This document shows positions 53,941-63,337 of a stretch of DNA of 64,000 nucleotides, piece by piece (position 1 is the stretch's first letter; each line of letters opens with the position of its first letter). A model generated the notes under the pieces. That model was given only the letters and a program-made list of their open reading frames with translations. It was not told the origin of the DNA and made no database searches. The stretch covers positions 1-64,000 of the forward strand of contig JARKPK010000009.1 in NCBI GenBank assembly GCA_029975295.1. The letters are read 5' to 3'. The stretch is from Thermoguttaceae bacterium. GTDB taxonomy: Bacteria > Planctomycetota > Planctomycetia > Pirellulales > Thermoguttaceae. The position numbers and the translations under genes are program-made.

Positions 53941-56655
53941 ATGAACGGGCGGATCGCAATCGCTGCGCTGCTGATGGTTTCGGTTGGGTTGGTTTGCTGC
54001 GGCCGCGCCCCTGCGGCGGACGAAGCCCCCGAAGAACCCCTGCTGCAACAAGAACCGTTCGATCGGCTGACGCTGACGCCGCAGTTCGGCAGCACCGTGG
54101 TGAAGATCAAACGGTTGCCCGTGCGCGAGCTGCCGGAGAACCCCAAGCCGACCGATCGTCTGCAAGTGCAACTGTTCAGCGAACCGGACAAATTGTTCGA
54201 GGTCTCTTGGGCCGCCTTGGCCAAGGTCGAGTTGTTCGAGCAGATCGTGCTCGACGAAGCGAAGGCGATGACCGCCGCCGGCAAGCTCGAAGCGGCCTAC
54301 GAACTGTTCCGCTACCTGGAAGGGAATCACCCGAAGTTGCCCGGGCTCGCCGAAGCCGTCGAAGATTATCTCTTCGAGGAAGCCAAATGGTCGATGCGTC
54401 AGAAGGACTACTCCGGCGCGCTGGTCATGCTCCGCGAGTTGCACCGCCGCAATCCCAAGCGCGCCGGTCTCGACGCGGCGATGGGCGTGGCCGCCGAGCG
54501 GGCCGCCGCCGAGGCGGTGGCTCAGCAGCGCTACGCGGCGGCGCGCGGGCTGTGGCGCAGCCTCCGCGAGTGCTATCGCGACCATCCCAAAGCGGCCGCC
54601 GGCGAAGAACAGCTTCGCGCCCAGGCCGCCAGCCTGCTCGAACCGGCGCGCAAGGCGGCCGAGTCCGATCCGGCCGCCGCGGGTCGGCTTTGCCGGCGGA
54701 TCGATGAGATTTGGCCCTCGCTGCCCGGCGCCCGACAACTGGCCGAAACGTTGCACCAGCGTTGGCCCACCGTGGTTGTAGGCTACGTGCGCGGTTCGGG
54801 CGGCGCCGGCTCGGCCGAGGCGTCGGCGGCAACCGTTTCGTCGGGGACCGCGGCCTGGTACGTGGATTGGGCCGCTCGTCGCGACAGCCGATTGCTCTGC
54901 CGCCCGTTGTGCGAATTCGTCGCTCCGGGCGTGGGCGGCGGGGCCTATCGCTCGGCAGTCGGTTCGTTCGCCGCCGACCGCGAGAACCCGGTTTGGAAGC
55001 TGACCATCGCCGCCGATCATCCCGCGCTGACTCCGGCCGAAGTGATCGGCCACTGGGCTGCCGCCGCTTCGCGCGTGGCCCGCGATCAACCCGGGGGACG
55101 GATGGCCGAGGCCGCGGCGAACGCGGTCGGGACCAGCGGCGCGGCGCTGACTTGGCCCTCGCGTTTGCCGCGGCCCGATGCTGCTGTGGCCGCCCTCTAC
55201 CGATTCCCGCCTTCCACCGCCGCGATTGGTTCGCGTTGGCAGCCGTATCACCTCGGCAAAGCGGGGATGATCGGATGGGAACTCAACCCAGACTACTTCG
55301 CCGCGTCGGCCGCCATGCCGCGGCAGATTGTTCCGCGGTTGTTCGAGTCGTCGGCCGCAGCGGTCAAAGCGCTTCAGTCGGGCGAAATCGCCGCGGTCGA
55401 TCGGGTGTCGGCCGCCGAGGCCGAACGCCTCAAGGCGGACAAGCGATTCGTCGTCGGCGCTTACCGCGTGCCGCTGGTCCACGCCATATTGGTCCATCCG
55501 CGGCGCGGACCGACGGCACAGGCCGACTTCCGCCGGGCCCTGGCCGCGGCCATCGACCGGCTGAGCTTGCTCGAAGAGCTTGCCGGTGACAGCGGGTCGG
55601 CTGCCGACCGCCGCGCGCTGAGCGGTCCGTTTCCGCTGGGCATCGGTCCCGACGATCCGCTCCGCTACGCTGTGAACCCGCAATTGCCGCCGGCCAAGTT
55701 CGACCCGATGCAGGCCATGGCTCTGTTCAGCGCTTTGGAACGCCTGGGCCGGCCCGCGCCGGAGCCTTCCCAAACCGGCGATGCTGTCGCGGCGAGCGGC
55801 GCGCCGGCTGCTGCGGGCGGGGCGGCGAAGTCGCAGGGCGCCGAGCCGTCGGCCGCGGAATCGACGCCGTCGGAACAATCCTCGGAAAGTTCGTCGCCCG
55901 GCGGGGCCGCGCAAGCGCCGGGCACGGCTGCGGAATCCCCACCGCCTTCCTCGCCTGCCGCGGAGCCCAAGCCGGACGGAGCGACCGCGCCGGCCGGAAT
56001 GAAAGAGGGGCAGGGCGGAACATCTTCGGCCCCGGCCGGTTCAGGAGAGTCATCGTCGGAGGACGACGAAGACCACTATGCCCCGCCGCCGCCCTCGCCC
56101 GACGAAACCCCGCCGCCGAGCAAGAAGCCGAGCGGCGCAACCTCGGCGGTTTCCGCGGTTCCGCGCCCCTCGGCCCGAACGCTGCCCTGGAAGCTTGTGC
56201 TGGCCTATCCGCCGGACGAGACGGCCAAAGAGGCGGCCGCCCAGTTGGCCTCGCAATGGCAGTGGCTTGGGCTGGCGATCGAGTTGAAACCCTTGGCGTC
56301 GCCCGTCGCCCGAGTGCCCGACGATTGCGATCTGCTCTATGTCGTTTATCCGGTGTGCGAGCCATTGGCCGACGCTTTCGCGTTGTTCGGCCGCGACGGC
56401 TTGGATTTGCCGGTTTCGCCGCTGCGTCAATGGGCGCTGCGGCGGCTCGACGAGGCGCAATCGTTCGAACAGGCGCGCGACGCGCTGCATCTGCTCGATC
56501 AGGTGTGCCGCGACGAGGTCGCCCTGATCCCGCTCTTCCAGTCCGTCGAGTATTTCGCCGCCCGAGCGGATTTGAAAGGGATCGATAAGCCGGCCCTGAG
56601 CATCTTCGATTTCATCGAACAATGGCAGCCGGCGTTCACTTGGTCGGAGTTCTAA
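53941..56655 (+). CDS. exported TPR plus split solute-binding-protein (family 5-like) fusion
   Basis: A 904-aa exported protein. A signal peptide ends near residue 26 (APAAD; the Cys pair at 19-20 also allows a lipoprotein). Residues ~90-280 are TPR-like helices (EAAYELFRYLEGNHP, GALVMLRELHRRNP). A domain resembling ABC oligopeptide-binding proteins (SBP_bac_5) follows: GMIGWELNPDYF, SGEIAAVDRVSAAEAERL and DFRRALAAAIDR. It is interrupted by a Pro/Ser/Ala/Glu-rich linker of about 135 residues (~604-740) and resumes with LPWKLVLAYPPDE and IPLFQSVEYF. No permease or ATPase genes are nearby, so a structural or sensing role is plausible. It sits 1 base from the next gene. Confidence 0.7.
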   Translation: MNGRIAIAALLMVSVGLVCCGRAPAADEAPEEPLLQQEPFDRLTLTPQFGSTVVKIKRLPVRELPENPKPTDRLQVQLFSEPDKLFEVSWAALAKVELFEQIVLDEAKAMTAAGKLEAAYELFRYLEGNHPKLPGLAEAVEDYLFEEAKWSMRQKDYSGALVMLRELHRRNPKRAGLDAAMGVAAERAAAEAVAQQRYAAARGLWRSLRECYRDHPKAAAGEEQLRAQAASLLEPARKAAESDPAAAGRLCRRIDEIWPSLPGARQLAETLHQRWPTVVVGYVRGSGGAGSAEASAATVSSGTAAWYVDWAARRDSRLLCRPLCEFVAPGVGGGAYRSAVGSFAADRENPVWKLTIAADHPALTPAEVIGHWAAAASRVARDQPGGRMAEAAANAVGTSGAALTWPSRLPRPDAAVAALYRFPPSTAAIGSRWQPYHLGKAGMIGWELNPDYFAASAAMPRQIVPRLFESSAAAVKALQSGEIAAVDRVSAAEAERLKADKRFVVGAYRVPLVHAILVHPRRGPTAQADFRRALAAAIDRLSLLEELAGDSGSAADRRALSGPFPLGIGPDDPLRYAVNPQLPPAKFDPMQAMALFSALERLGRPAPEPSQTGDAVAASGAPAAAGGAAKSQGAEPSAAESTPSEQSSESSSPGGAAQAPGTAAESPPPSSPAAEPKPDGATAPAGMKEGQGGTSSAPAGSGESSSEDDEDHYAPPPPSPDETPPPSKKPSGATSAVSAVPRPSARTLPWKLVLAYPPDETAKEAAAQLASQWQWLGLAIELKPLASPVARVPDDCDLLYVVYPVCEPLADAFALFGRDGLDLPVSPLRQWALRRLDEAQSFEQARDALHLLDQVCRDEVALIPLFQSVEYFAARADLKGIDKPALSIFDFIEQWQPAFTWSEF

Positions 56656-56656
56656 C

Positions 56657-58555
56657 GTGACGAGAAAAGGCCTGAGTCAAACCGTGGCCGTGCCGGGCGG
56701 CAGATTTCGCCGAGTTCGCCGGCATCGGTTGCGGCCGCTCGACGAAACCGCGGAAAACGATACGCGGCCTGGACGGCGCCAACACGCAGCCGGCCGCATC
56801 GCCGCGACGGCAGCCGCTTTCCGTTCTGTGGCGACGCGCACTCGCGGTTGGTTTTGCGGCGGTGCGCAACCGCATCGCAGCGGCGCGCAGTCGAATCGCG
56901 GCGCGGCCTGCCGGCGAAACGGGCGCTCCGCGGTGCGATGGTTGATTGCCGGCTTTTTCGTCGTCTTCTGCGCTCCGTTTGCCGGCGCTGCCGAGGCGCC
57001 GGCGGCCTGGGCGTTTCGGTCTTATCCGGTGACCGTGGTCGTGACGCTGCCCCGAACCGCGGAGTTGCCGCCGGCCGAGCATCGCGCCTGGTGCGATGCG
57101 TTGGCGGCGCGGTTGCAGTCGGCCTATGCCCCATTATGGGACACGGCAGTTGTTGCCGCCGATTCCTCGACCGAGAAGCTGCTGAGCGATGGCCCGGCTT
57201 TGCTCTCGCTTGCCGCGGCCCGTTCGCTGAGCCGCCGCTGGCCGTCGGCCGCCAAGGTGATCTTCGTGTCGATCGAAGTTCGCGACGCTCGCTGGCTCGT
57301 TCTGGCCCGCGAGTACGACGCCGACGTGGGGTTCCTCGGCGCTGTCGAGCAGGGCGAGGCGGCTTCGATCGACGTGCTGCCGAGAACGGCGGCGGCTGCC
57401 GTGTCGGCCGTCTTCGCGCCGCAAGCGCGGTTCGAACCGTTGCCCAACGGCTCGTTGTCGCTGCGGCCGCGCGGGGGGCAATTGCGCACGCGCGAGCCGC
57501 TTGCCGCGTGGGCCGAAGGCGATGTCGCCCGGCTGTTCCTCCGCCCGAAACCATTGAAACTGCCGGGCGCGGGCGATGCATCAGGCCCGCCCGCCGATGG
57601 CGCCGTGTCCCCGGCGGAAAGCGCCGGCGCGGCAGAAACGCCGGCGAGCGAATCGCCCGCTGCGGCCGAGGAAGGCGAATCGGACTTGGCTCGGCACTCG
57701 GCCGTGGCGATTCCCTGGACGGTGGCCGAGCTGAGCGAGGCCGGCTCGAAGGGGTTGGTGGCACGGGTCGTCACCCGACTGGAGAACCCGTTTGACGAGG
57801 CTCGCGGCCTGGGAATCGAGCGAATAGCCCTGCGTGCGGGCCGGCTGAGTCGTCCGACGGCCTTGCGGCTTTTGGCCGCCGCCGAGTCGGCCTCGGCCGA
57901 GTATGCCGTTTTCGACGTTGGCGACCCGAAGCGGGCGGTGTGCCTCGGGCTGACCGATCGCGACGGCCGCATGGTTGTGCCGCCGGGCGAAGCCGTTTTG
58001 CGGCGGCTGGCGGTCTCGGACGGCGGTCGCATTCTGATCGAGTTCCCCATCATTGCCGACGGGGCCGCCGAGGTCGAAGTCGCGCTGTCGCAAAGCACGC
58101 TTTCGCCGGGAATCGAACTGTTTCTCTTGCCCGCCCGCAACGCGCTGATCGACGAGTTGGCGCGCCGCGCCGGGCCGGTTGCCCGGATCGAGGCATTGGT
58201 GGCCGACAAGCAATGGGACAAGGCCGAGGAGCTTCTGGCCGAACTGAAGAAGCTGCCTTCGGGCAAGCCGTGGGTGGCCGATTTGATGGTGCGGCTGGGC
58301 AAGCCGCCCAGCGCCGAGGCGCGGGTCATAGCCCGTATCGACGCCTTCCGCAGTGAATCGCAGCAGGCGCTAGACAAGCAACTGGGGCCCGATCGGATTT
58401 CGAAATGGGAAAAGGCGATTGCCGAAGGCCGCAAGCCGCCCGAGCCGCCCGAGGGCGCTGCCACACCGGACGGTTCGCCCCCGGCTCAGGGCGACGGAGC
58501 GGCAACGCCCAACGGTTCGCCGCCGTCGGAAAGCGAATCGCCCCCGTCGGCCTAA
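56657..58555 (+). CDS. exported protein of unknown function with coupled GTG start
   Basis: A protein of up to 632 residues. The GTG at 56657 lies one base after the upstream stop, with GGAG overlapping the end of that gene, so coupling is likely. However, the first ~92 residues are Arg-rich and unlike a leader. A clean signal peptide begins at a second GTG (56933: RWLIAGFFVVFCAPFAGAAE), giving about 540 residues; the true start is open. The exported part has an alpha/beta region (TVVVTLPRTAELPPAEH), a disordered Ala/Glu/Ser linker, a region with EVEVALSQSTLSPG, and a Lys-rich helical tail. I recognise no family. Confidence 0.6.
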   Translation: MTRKGLSQTVAVPGGRFRRVRRHRLRPLDETAENDTRPGRRQHAAGRIAATAAAFRSVATRTRGWFCGGAQPHRSGAQSNRGAACRRNGRSAVRWLIAGFFVVFCAPFAGAAEAPAAWAFRSYPVTVVVTLPRTAELPPAEHRAWCDALAARLQSAYAPLWDTAVVAADSSTEKLLSDGPALLSLAAARSLSRRWPSAAKVIFVSIEVRDARWLVLAREYDADVGFLGAVEQGEAASIDVLPRTAAAAVSAVFAPQARFEPLPNGSLSLRPRGGQLRTREPLAAWAEGDVARLFLRPKPLKLPGAGDASGPPADGAVSPAESAGAAETPASESPAAAEEGESDLARHSAVAIPWTVAELSEAGSKGLVARVVTRLENPFDEARGLGIERIALRAGRLSRPTALRLLAAAESASAEYAVFDVGDPKRAVCLGLTDRDGRMVVPPGEAVLRRLAVSDGGRILIEFPIIADGAAEVEVALSQSTLSPGIELFLLPARNALIDELARRAGPVARIEALVADKQWDKAEELLAELKKLPSGKPWVADLMVRLGKPPSAEARVIARIDAFRSESQQALDKQLGPDRISKWEKAIAEGRKPPEPPEGAATPDGSPPAQGDGAATPNGSPPSESESPPSA

Positions 58556-58688
58556 CCGGCGCGATCGACCGCGACGACTCTTTCGACAATTGCGACCGCG
58601 TCGGCTCTTTCGCCGCCGCGGACTCTTTCGCTGACGGAATCGTCCGCCCGGTTCGTTGCCGGCGCCCGACGTCGGCGGACGCGGCAGG

Positions 58689-59030
58689 CTATGCGTCGGT
58701 GATCGGTTCGATCGTCACCGCCGTGCCGTAGCACAGCACTTCGGTCGCCGAGATTCGTTCGGCCACGCTCGACGCATCGTAACGCAGGCCGATCACGGCG
58801 TTGGCGCCCAACTCCAGCGCGTGCTGCACGAGCAACTCGAAGGCCTGTTGCCGCGCCTGCTCGCACATTTCGGTATAAGCCCCGATCCGCCCGCCGATAA
58901 TTCCCTTCAGTCCTCCGAGAATGCCTTGCGAAATCGTCGGCGCGCGGACGATGATCCCCCGTACCAAGCCTTTGTAGGCGGTGATGCGGTAGCCGTCGAA
59001 ACTGAAGGTGGTTGTAACGGGAATGGCCAT
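58689..59030 (-). CDS. ybjQ: YbjQ/DUF74 family protein
   Basis: A 113-aa protein with the whole YbjQ pattern: VTTTFSFDGYRITAYKGLVRG, an internal GLKGIIGGR, then LGANAVIGLRYD and YGTAVTIEP. Members form pentameric barrels sometimes annotated as heavy-metal-binding; no specific metal ligand set is evident here. GGAGAAG precedes the ATG at 59030, which matches the usual start and family length (~105-115 aa). It stands alone between the cluster and the exonuclease gene. Confidence 0.88.
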   Translation of the reverse strand: MAIPVTTTFSFDGYRITAYKGLVRGIIVRAPTISQGILGGLKGIIGGRIGAYTEMCEQARQQAFELLVQHALELGANAVIGLRYDASSVAERISATEVLCYGTAVTIEPITDA

Positions 59031-59232
59031 GTCGATCTTCTCCGTGGTGAAACCGATGGCGGTTTGCCAGTGTGTGTGGAAACGCGGGGCCGACAGTGCG
59101 CATTGTGAGCTTCGGCGCATCGTTCGCCAAGACCGAACGCCGCGAAGCCAGAGCGTTTTGAGAAAAAGCGTTTGCGCCGGCCGGATCGACGCTGCCCCTG
59201 CCTGCCGTCGCTGCGCATCCGTCGATCGCAGA

Positions 59233-60243
59233 CTATTGCTCGCCGGCGCCGCGCGCCTCGTGCGGGCCCCGATAAATCGGCTGCATCAGCACGTTCTTCT
59301 TCGAGGTGACCGGTCCGCTGCCCGAGTCGTCGGCGAGGATGTCGGCCATCATGGCGAACTTGGCGTCGAGATCGTCGGCGTAGTGGACGATGAGCGCCTC
59401 GGGCGTCATCGGCGGCTTGGGCGATCCCCATTCGGGCAGTCGCTGATGCGAAAGAATGATGTGTTCGAGCCGCAAGAGCATGTCGCCGGGCAGCGGGCAT
59501 AGCTGGGCCGCCTCGCGCACCATGTCGCGGCCCTGGATGATGTGCCCCACCAGCGCGCCGGCGGCGGTGTGGGCCGCCTCGGGCCCGTCGTCGAGTTCGC
59601 GGAACTTCCCGATGTCGTGCAGCACTCCGCCGGCCACCGCCAGGCCTTTTTCCAGCGGCGGTTGCATGTTGGGATAGTAGGTGCGGTATTTGTCGGCCAA
59701 GAAGGCGCAACTTCGCGCCACGCTGAGGGTGTGTTCCAGCAGCCCGCCGACGAAGGCGTGATGATTGCGCCGGGCGGCCGGCCAGGCGAGCCACGCCTCG
59801 CGGTTGTCGGTCAGCAGGGCTTCCACCAACCGGCGCAGGGCGTCGGGATGAATCTCCGCTTCGACCAAGTGCAGCAGTTCGTCGAACATCGTGTTCGGGT
59901 CGAAGCGGCTTCGCCGCCGGCACATCAGCGGATCGAATCCGTCGGCCCGATCGGCCGGTTCGACCGGCCGGATCTTGCGAATCTCCAACTGCGGCCCGAA
60001 ACTGGTTTCGCGCAAAATCCCCCGCACTTTGTAGTACTCGCCGGCGGTCCAATGGTCGCGGCATTCGGCGGCCCAGGGCGAATCGCCCCAAATCGGAAAG
60101 CTCAGCTCGCGACCGGCGTCGCGAAACGCCACTCGCCAATACGGTTTGCCGTTCTTCGCCTTCAGTTCTTCCTTGCCGGAAAGAAGCACGAACACATCGG
60201 CCTCGCGGCCCGGTTCCATGTCGGTCAAAGTGACGATCGCCAT
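59233..60243 (-). CDS. yhaM: YhaM-type 3'-5' exoribonuclease (OB fold plus HD domain)
   Basis: A 336-aa protein. Residues ~1-95 form an OB-fold nucleic-acid-binding domain (DVFVLLSGKEELKAKNGKPYWRVAF). The HD phosphohydrolase domain shows His161/His162, LEHT (His171), the HD pair at 209-210 (VLHDIGK), GHII and a later DDLDAK. This arrangement is that of YhaM/CBF1 3'-5' exonucleases acting on RNA and single-stranded DNA. GAGG 6 bases before the ATG at 60243 favours this start over 60255. An insertion with MCRRRSRFDP lies between the domains. It is divergent from xer. Confidence 0.86.
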   Translation of the reverse strand: MAIVTLTDMEPGREADVFVLLSGKEELKAKNGKPYWRVAFRDAGRELSFPIWGDSPWAAECRDHWTAGEYYKVRGILRETSFGPQLEIRKIRPVEPADRADGFDPLMCRRRSRFDPNTMFDELLHLVEAEIHPDALRRLVEALLTDNREAWLAWPAARRNHHAFVGGLLEHTLSVARSCAFLADKYRTYYPNMQPPLEKGLAVAGGVLHDIGKFRELDDGPEAAHTAAGALVGHIIQGRDMVREAAQLCPLPGDMLLRLEHIILSHQRLPEWGSPKPPMTPEALIVHYADDLDAKFAMMADILADDSGSGPVTSKKNVLMQPIYRGPHEARGAGEQ

Positions 60244-60449
60244 AACGATCCTCAACGAAATCCGCCGCGGGACGCCGCTGCCGGCCGCGGCGAGTTGCCT
60301 GAAATGTCAACGCGTGCGCATTGTATCGAATACGCGGTTGAAGTGTGATGCCCGGCCGCGACGAAGTTAACATAGGCCCGCACTCTCGGCGTCTGCCGCG
60401 CCGTTGGGCTTTCGTACCGGAGCGACCGACCTGCCGGAGCGACTGAGCT

Positions 60450-61379
60450 GTGAAGCCGATTCGACCGCTGAAACCGATGCCGCTTCGCCCGACGGCCCCC
60501 GGGCTGGTCGACGCCTTCGTGCAATATGCGTCGGGCGAGTGCCACTTGGCCGAAAACACCGTGGCCGCCTACCGCCGCGACATGCGGCATTTCGTCGCCT
60601 GGCTCGATCGTCGCGACCTGCTGCGATTAAGCGTGGTGGACTTGGCCGACTATGCCCGATGGCTGCACGATCAGTCGCTGGCCCCGGCCAGCATCGCCCG
60701 GCACTTGGTTTCGCTGAAGGTCTTCTATCGCTATTTGCAACTCGAAGGCTTGGTGCGCGACAATCCGGCCGAAGCCCTGGGGAGTCAGAAGCTTTGGGAA
60801 CGGATGCCTTCGGTCCTCAGTTCGCAACAAGTCGAGCGGCTTTTCACTGCGCCGCAACCGTTCGATCGCTGGTGGCGCCGCGATCGGGCCGTGCTGGAAT
60901 TGCTCTACGCCACGGGCTGCCGCGTCTCGGAGATCGTCGGGCTGCGGGTGGTCGATCTGCGGTTCGATGAAGGATGCTGCCGTTGCCGCGGCAAGGGCGA
61001 CAAGGAACGAATCGTGCCGTTTCATCAGCGGGCGATCGAGGCCGTGAAGCTCTACCTGGCCGAAGAACGCCCGACTCTGGCCGCCCGCGCCCCGACAGCG
61101 ACCGATCGGCTGTTGCTCAGCGGCCGCGGGCTTCCGCTAAGGCGCGAACGGGTGTGGGAACTGCTCAAGCAATATGCCGTGCGGGTCGGAGTGCCGCCGA
61201 ACGTCAGTCCGCATACCTTTCGCCACAGTTTCGCCACTCATCTGCTCGCCGGCGGGGCCGATCTGCGCCAGGTGCAAGAGATGCTCGGGCACGCCAGCAT
61301 CGCCACCACGCAAATCTACACGCACGTCGATCCCACGCGGCTCAAGGCCGTTCACAAAAAGTTCCATCCCCGCGGTTGA
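60450..61379 (+). CDS. xerD: site-specific tyrosine recombinase XerC/XerD
   Basis: A 309-aa recombinase that with a partner resolves chromosome dimers at dif. An N-terminal SAM-like core-binding domain (residues ~17-105) precedes the catalytic domain. The full active-site set is visible: Arg158 (GCRVSE), Lys182 (GKGDKER), His255 and Arg258 (HTFRHSFATHL), His281 (LGHASI) and Tyr290 (TQIYTHV). The start is GTG with GGAGCG upstream. The sequence looks like chromosomal XerD rather than a phage integrase, and no attachment site or cargo is nearby. The XerC/XerD choice is tentative. Confidence 0.9.
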   Translation: MKPIRPLKPMPLRPTAPGLVDAFVQYASGECHLAENTVAAYRRDMRHFVAWLDRRDLLRLSVVDLADYARWLHDQSLAPASIARHLVSLKVFYRYLQLEGLVRDNPAEALGSQKLWERMPSVLSSQQVERLFTAPQPFDRWWRRDRAVLELLYATGCRVSEIVGLRVVDLRFDEGCCRCRGKGDKERIVPFHQRAIEAVKLYLAEERPTLAARAPTATDRLLLSGRGLPLRRERVWELLKQYAVRVGVPPNVSPHTFRHSFATHLLAGGADLRQVQEMLGHASIATTQIYTHVDPTRLKAVHKKFHPRG

Positions 61380-61460
61380 ACCGGACGCGCGGCGCCGGCC
61401 TAGCGTCGCTGCGCGCCGCGCGCACCGCCGGCTTCATGGAGCGGATTCCATCAAGGCTGA

Positions 61461-61946
61461 ATGATGAAAACCAACGCCGTGCGGCAATTGGAGCGCATGG
61501 GCATCGCCTTCGAGCTGCGAAGCTACGAAGTCGATCCCGACGACCTGACTGCGGCCTCGGTGGCTGCGAAAATCGGCCTGCCCGCAAACCAGGTGTTCAA
61601 AACCTTGGTGGCCCGCGGCGACCGGCGCGGCGTGTTGCTGGCGGTTGTGCCAGGCGATTCGGAACTCGACCTAAAGGCCCTGGCCCGGCTCACCGGCGAT
61701 CGACGCGTGGAGTTGGTCGCCCTGAAAGAAGTGCAGCCGCTCACCGGCTATATTCGCGGCGGCGTGACGGCCTTGGCCTGCAAAAAAGCGTACCCGGTCT
61801 TCGCCGACGAGTCGATCCTGCACTTCGACCGCGTGGCGGTGTCGGCTGGGGTGCGCGGGCTGCAAGTCGTGCTCTCGCCTACCGACTACATCCGGGCGAC
61901 CGCAGCCGCCACCGGCCCGCTGTGCCGGCCCGATTCCGGACCGTAA
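61461..61946 (+). CDS. ybaK: Cys-tRNA(Pro)/Cys-tRNA(Cys) deacylase YbaK
   Basis: A 161-aa trans-editing enzyme that hydrolyses mischarged Cys-tRNA(Pro). The family pattern is complete: YEVDPDDLTAASVAAKIGLP, the catalytic region QVFKTLVARGD (Lys), AVVPGDSELDLKALAR, and GYIRGGVTALACKKAYPV near the end. The start has two ATGs preceded by AAGG. It lies 81 bases after xerD on the same strand and may share its transcript. Confidence 0.92.
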   Translation: MMKTNAVRQLERMGIAFELRSYEVDPDDLTAASVAAKIGLPANQVFKTLVARGDRRGVLLAVVPGDSELDLKALARLTGDRRVELVALKEVQPLTGYIRGGVTALACKKAYPVFADESILHFDRVAVSAGVRGLQVVLSPTDYIRATAAATGPLCRPDSGP

Positions 61947-62242
61947 CGCCGAGCACGTTCGACTTCGGGTTCGTCGCCGTGCTGTCCGCGGCTCGCTCCG
62001 CTGCGTTGCTCGCAATGGGCGGCCCGGGCGCGCTTCGCCCCGCCGCGCGGCCCCGGTTTGAAACGGCCGGTTCGAAACGGTTTGGGCCGATTGTTTCCCT
62101 TCGCACACCCGGCTGATTAGAATAGGCGGCGTGTTCTGAGGTTCCTTCAATCGAATCGAAGGCCCGCGGCGAAGGGTCTCAAGCAATGTGCGAAGACCGT
62201 TGACCGTTGGGCCGCCACCAAACGTCGAATCGGAGTTCATCT

Positions 62243-63076
62243 ATGGTCGGGCGGATTCTCGTGCTGCGGATCGGTGCGGTGGTGACGGCGGGCATGGTCG
62301 CGGCCGCGACGGCGTCGCAAGCCGCGGCGCAAAAACACGAATTGGTCACGTCGAAGGACGGTCGGGCGATCGGCTACAAGACCACGCCGATCCAACCGTG
62401 GTCGGGCTATCATGTCCACGATCCCGATCGGCCCATCCCGCCCCGCGTTGATCCGGGGCCGGCCGGTCCGCCGCTGGCGCCGCCCTCCGACGCCGTGGTT
62501 CTCTTCGACGGAAAGGACTTGGCCCGTTGGCGCGACACGCCGAAGTGGACGATCGAGGACGGCTGCCTCGTGGCCGGCGAGGGCACGCTGTTGACCAAGG
62601 ACGAGTTCGGCGATTGCCAACTGCACCTCGAATGGCAAGCGCCCGACCCGCCCGATCCGAATTGGGGCAACTGCGGCAACAACGGCGTGCTGATGCTGGG
62701 ATTGTTCGAAATTCAGATTTACGATTCGTTCACCAAACAGATCTATCCCGACGGTCAGGCGGCCTCGGTTTATGCGCAAACACCGCCGCTGGTCAACGCC
62801 TGCCGCAAGCCGGGCCAATGGCAAACGTTTGACATTGTCGTCGTCGCTCCGCGAGTAAAAGACGGCAAGCTGGCAGCCCCGGCGCGGGTGACCATGTACC
62901 ACAACGGCGTACTCGTGCACCACAACCAAGAGGTGTTCGGCCACACGCCCCATGCCGGATTGGCGGCCTACAACAACCCGTCGCCCAAAGGCCCGATCGG
63001 TTTGATGGGCCACCATTGCCCGGTGAAGTTCCGCAACATCTGGATCCGGCCGATCGTGCCGCCCGAGGAGAAATAG
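62243..63076 (+). CDS. secreted DUF1080 protein
   Basis: A 277-aa exported protein. The signal peptide covers residues ~1-29 (MVGRILVLRIGAVV through SQAAAQ). A short linker rich in Pro (DPDRPIPPRVDPGP) precedes the DUF1080 jelly roll: VVLFDGKDLARWRD, NNGVLMLGLFEIQIYDSF and KFRNIWIRPI at the end. GGAG lies 7 bases before the ATG. It is closer in sequence to the copy at 31317 than to the one at 6124 (shared LVNAC and NIWI/NIWL ends). Confidence 0.87.
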   Translation: MVGRILVLRIGAVVTAGMVAAATASQAAAQKHELVTSKDGRAIGYKTTPIQPWSGYHVHDPDRPIPPRVDPGPAGPPLAPPSDAVVLFDGKDLARWRDTPKWTIEDGCLVAGEGTLLTKDEFGDCQLHLEWQAPDPPDPNWGNCGNNGVLMLGLFEIQIYDSFTKQIYPDGQAASVYAQTPPLVNACRKPGQWQTFDIVVVAPRVKDGKLAAPARVTMYHNGVLVHHNQEVFGHTPHAGLAAYNNPSPKGPIGLMGHHCPVKFRNIWIRPIVPPEEK

Positions 63077-63337
63077 CCGAGCTTCATGGCCCCAGGCCCG
63101 AGTGTCGAAAGGCCCGAGTTCATCGAGCCTCAGATCGGCCATTTCGAGTCCGGGCCGCATTTTTCGCGGGAACCCGGCGTTGCCGCGGTTGGCCTTGCAG
63201 CCGTGCTTATCTGAGACGCGGCGCGTCGGGCGTTGGTGCGGCTGTTGCAGTGCTGGGGATGTTGGGTCGGGCACGATCGCGGCAGACGCGGCGCCGCTGG
63301 TGTTGCACCGGCCATGCGGCATGCAGTGGGGTGGAGG

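Noticed and set aside
52579..55914. A 1111-codon open frame on the minus strand
   Set aside because: It lies antisense to two well-supported plus-strand genes, is rich in Arg, Gly and Gln, and has no domain motif. Long antisense frames are common in such GC-rich DNA.
60450..61379. Xer recombinase as integrase of a mobile element
   Set aside because: The protein resembles housekeeping XerD, and no attachment-site repeats, phage or conjugation genes flank it.
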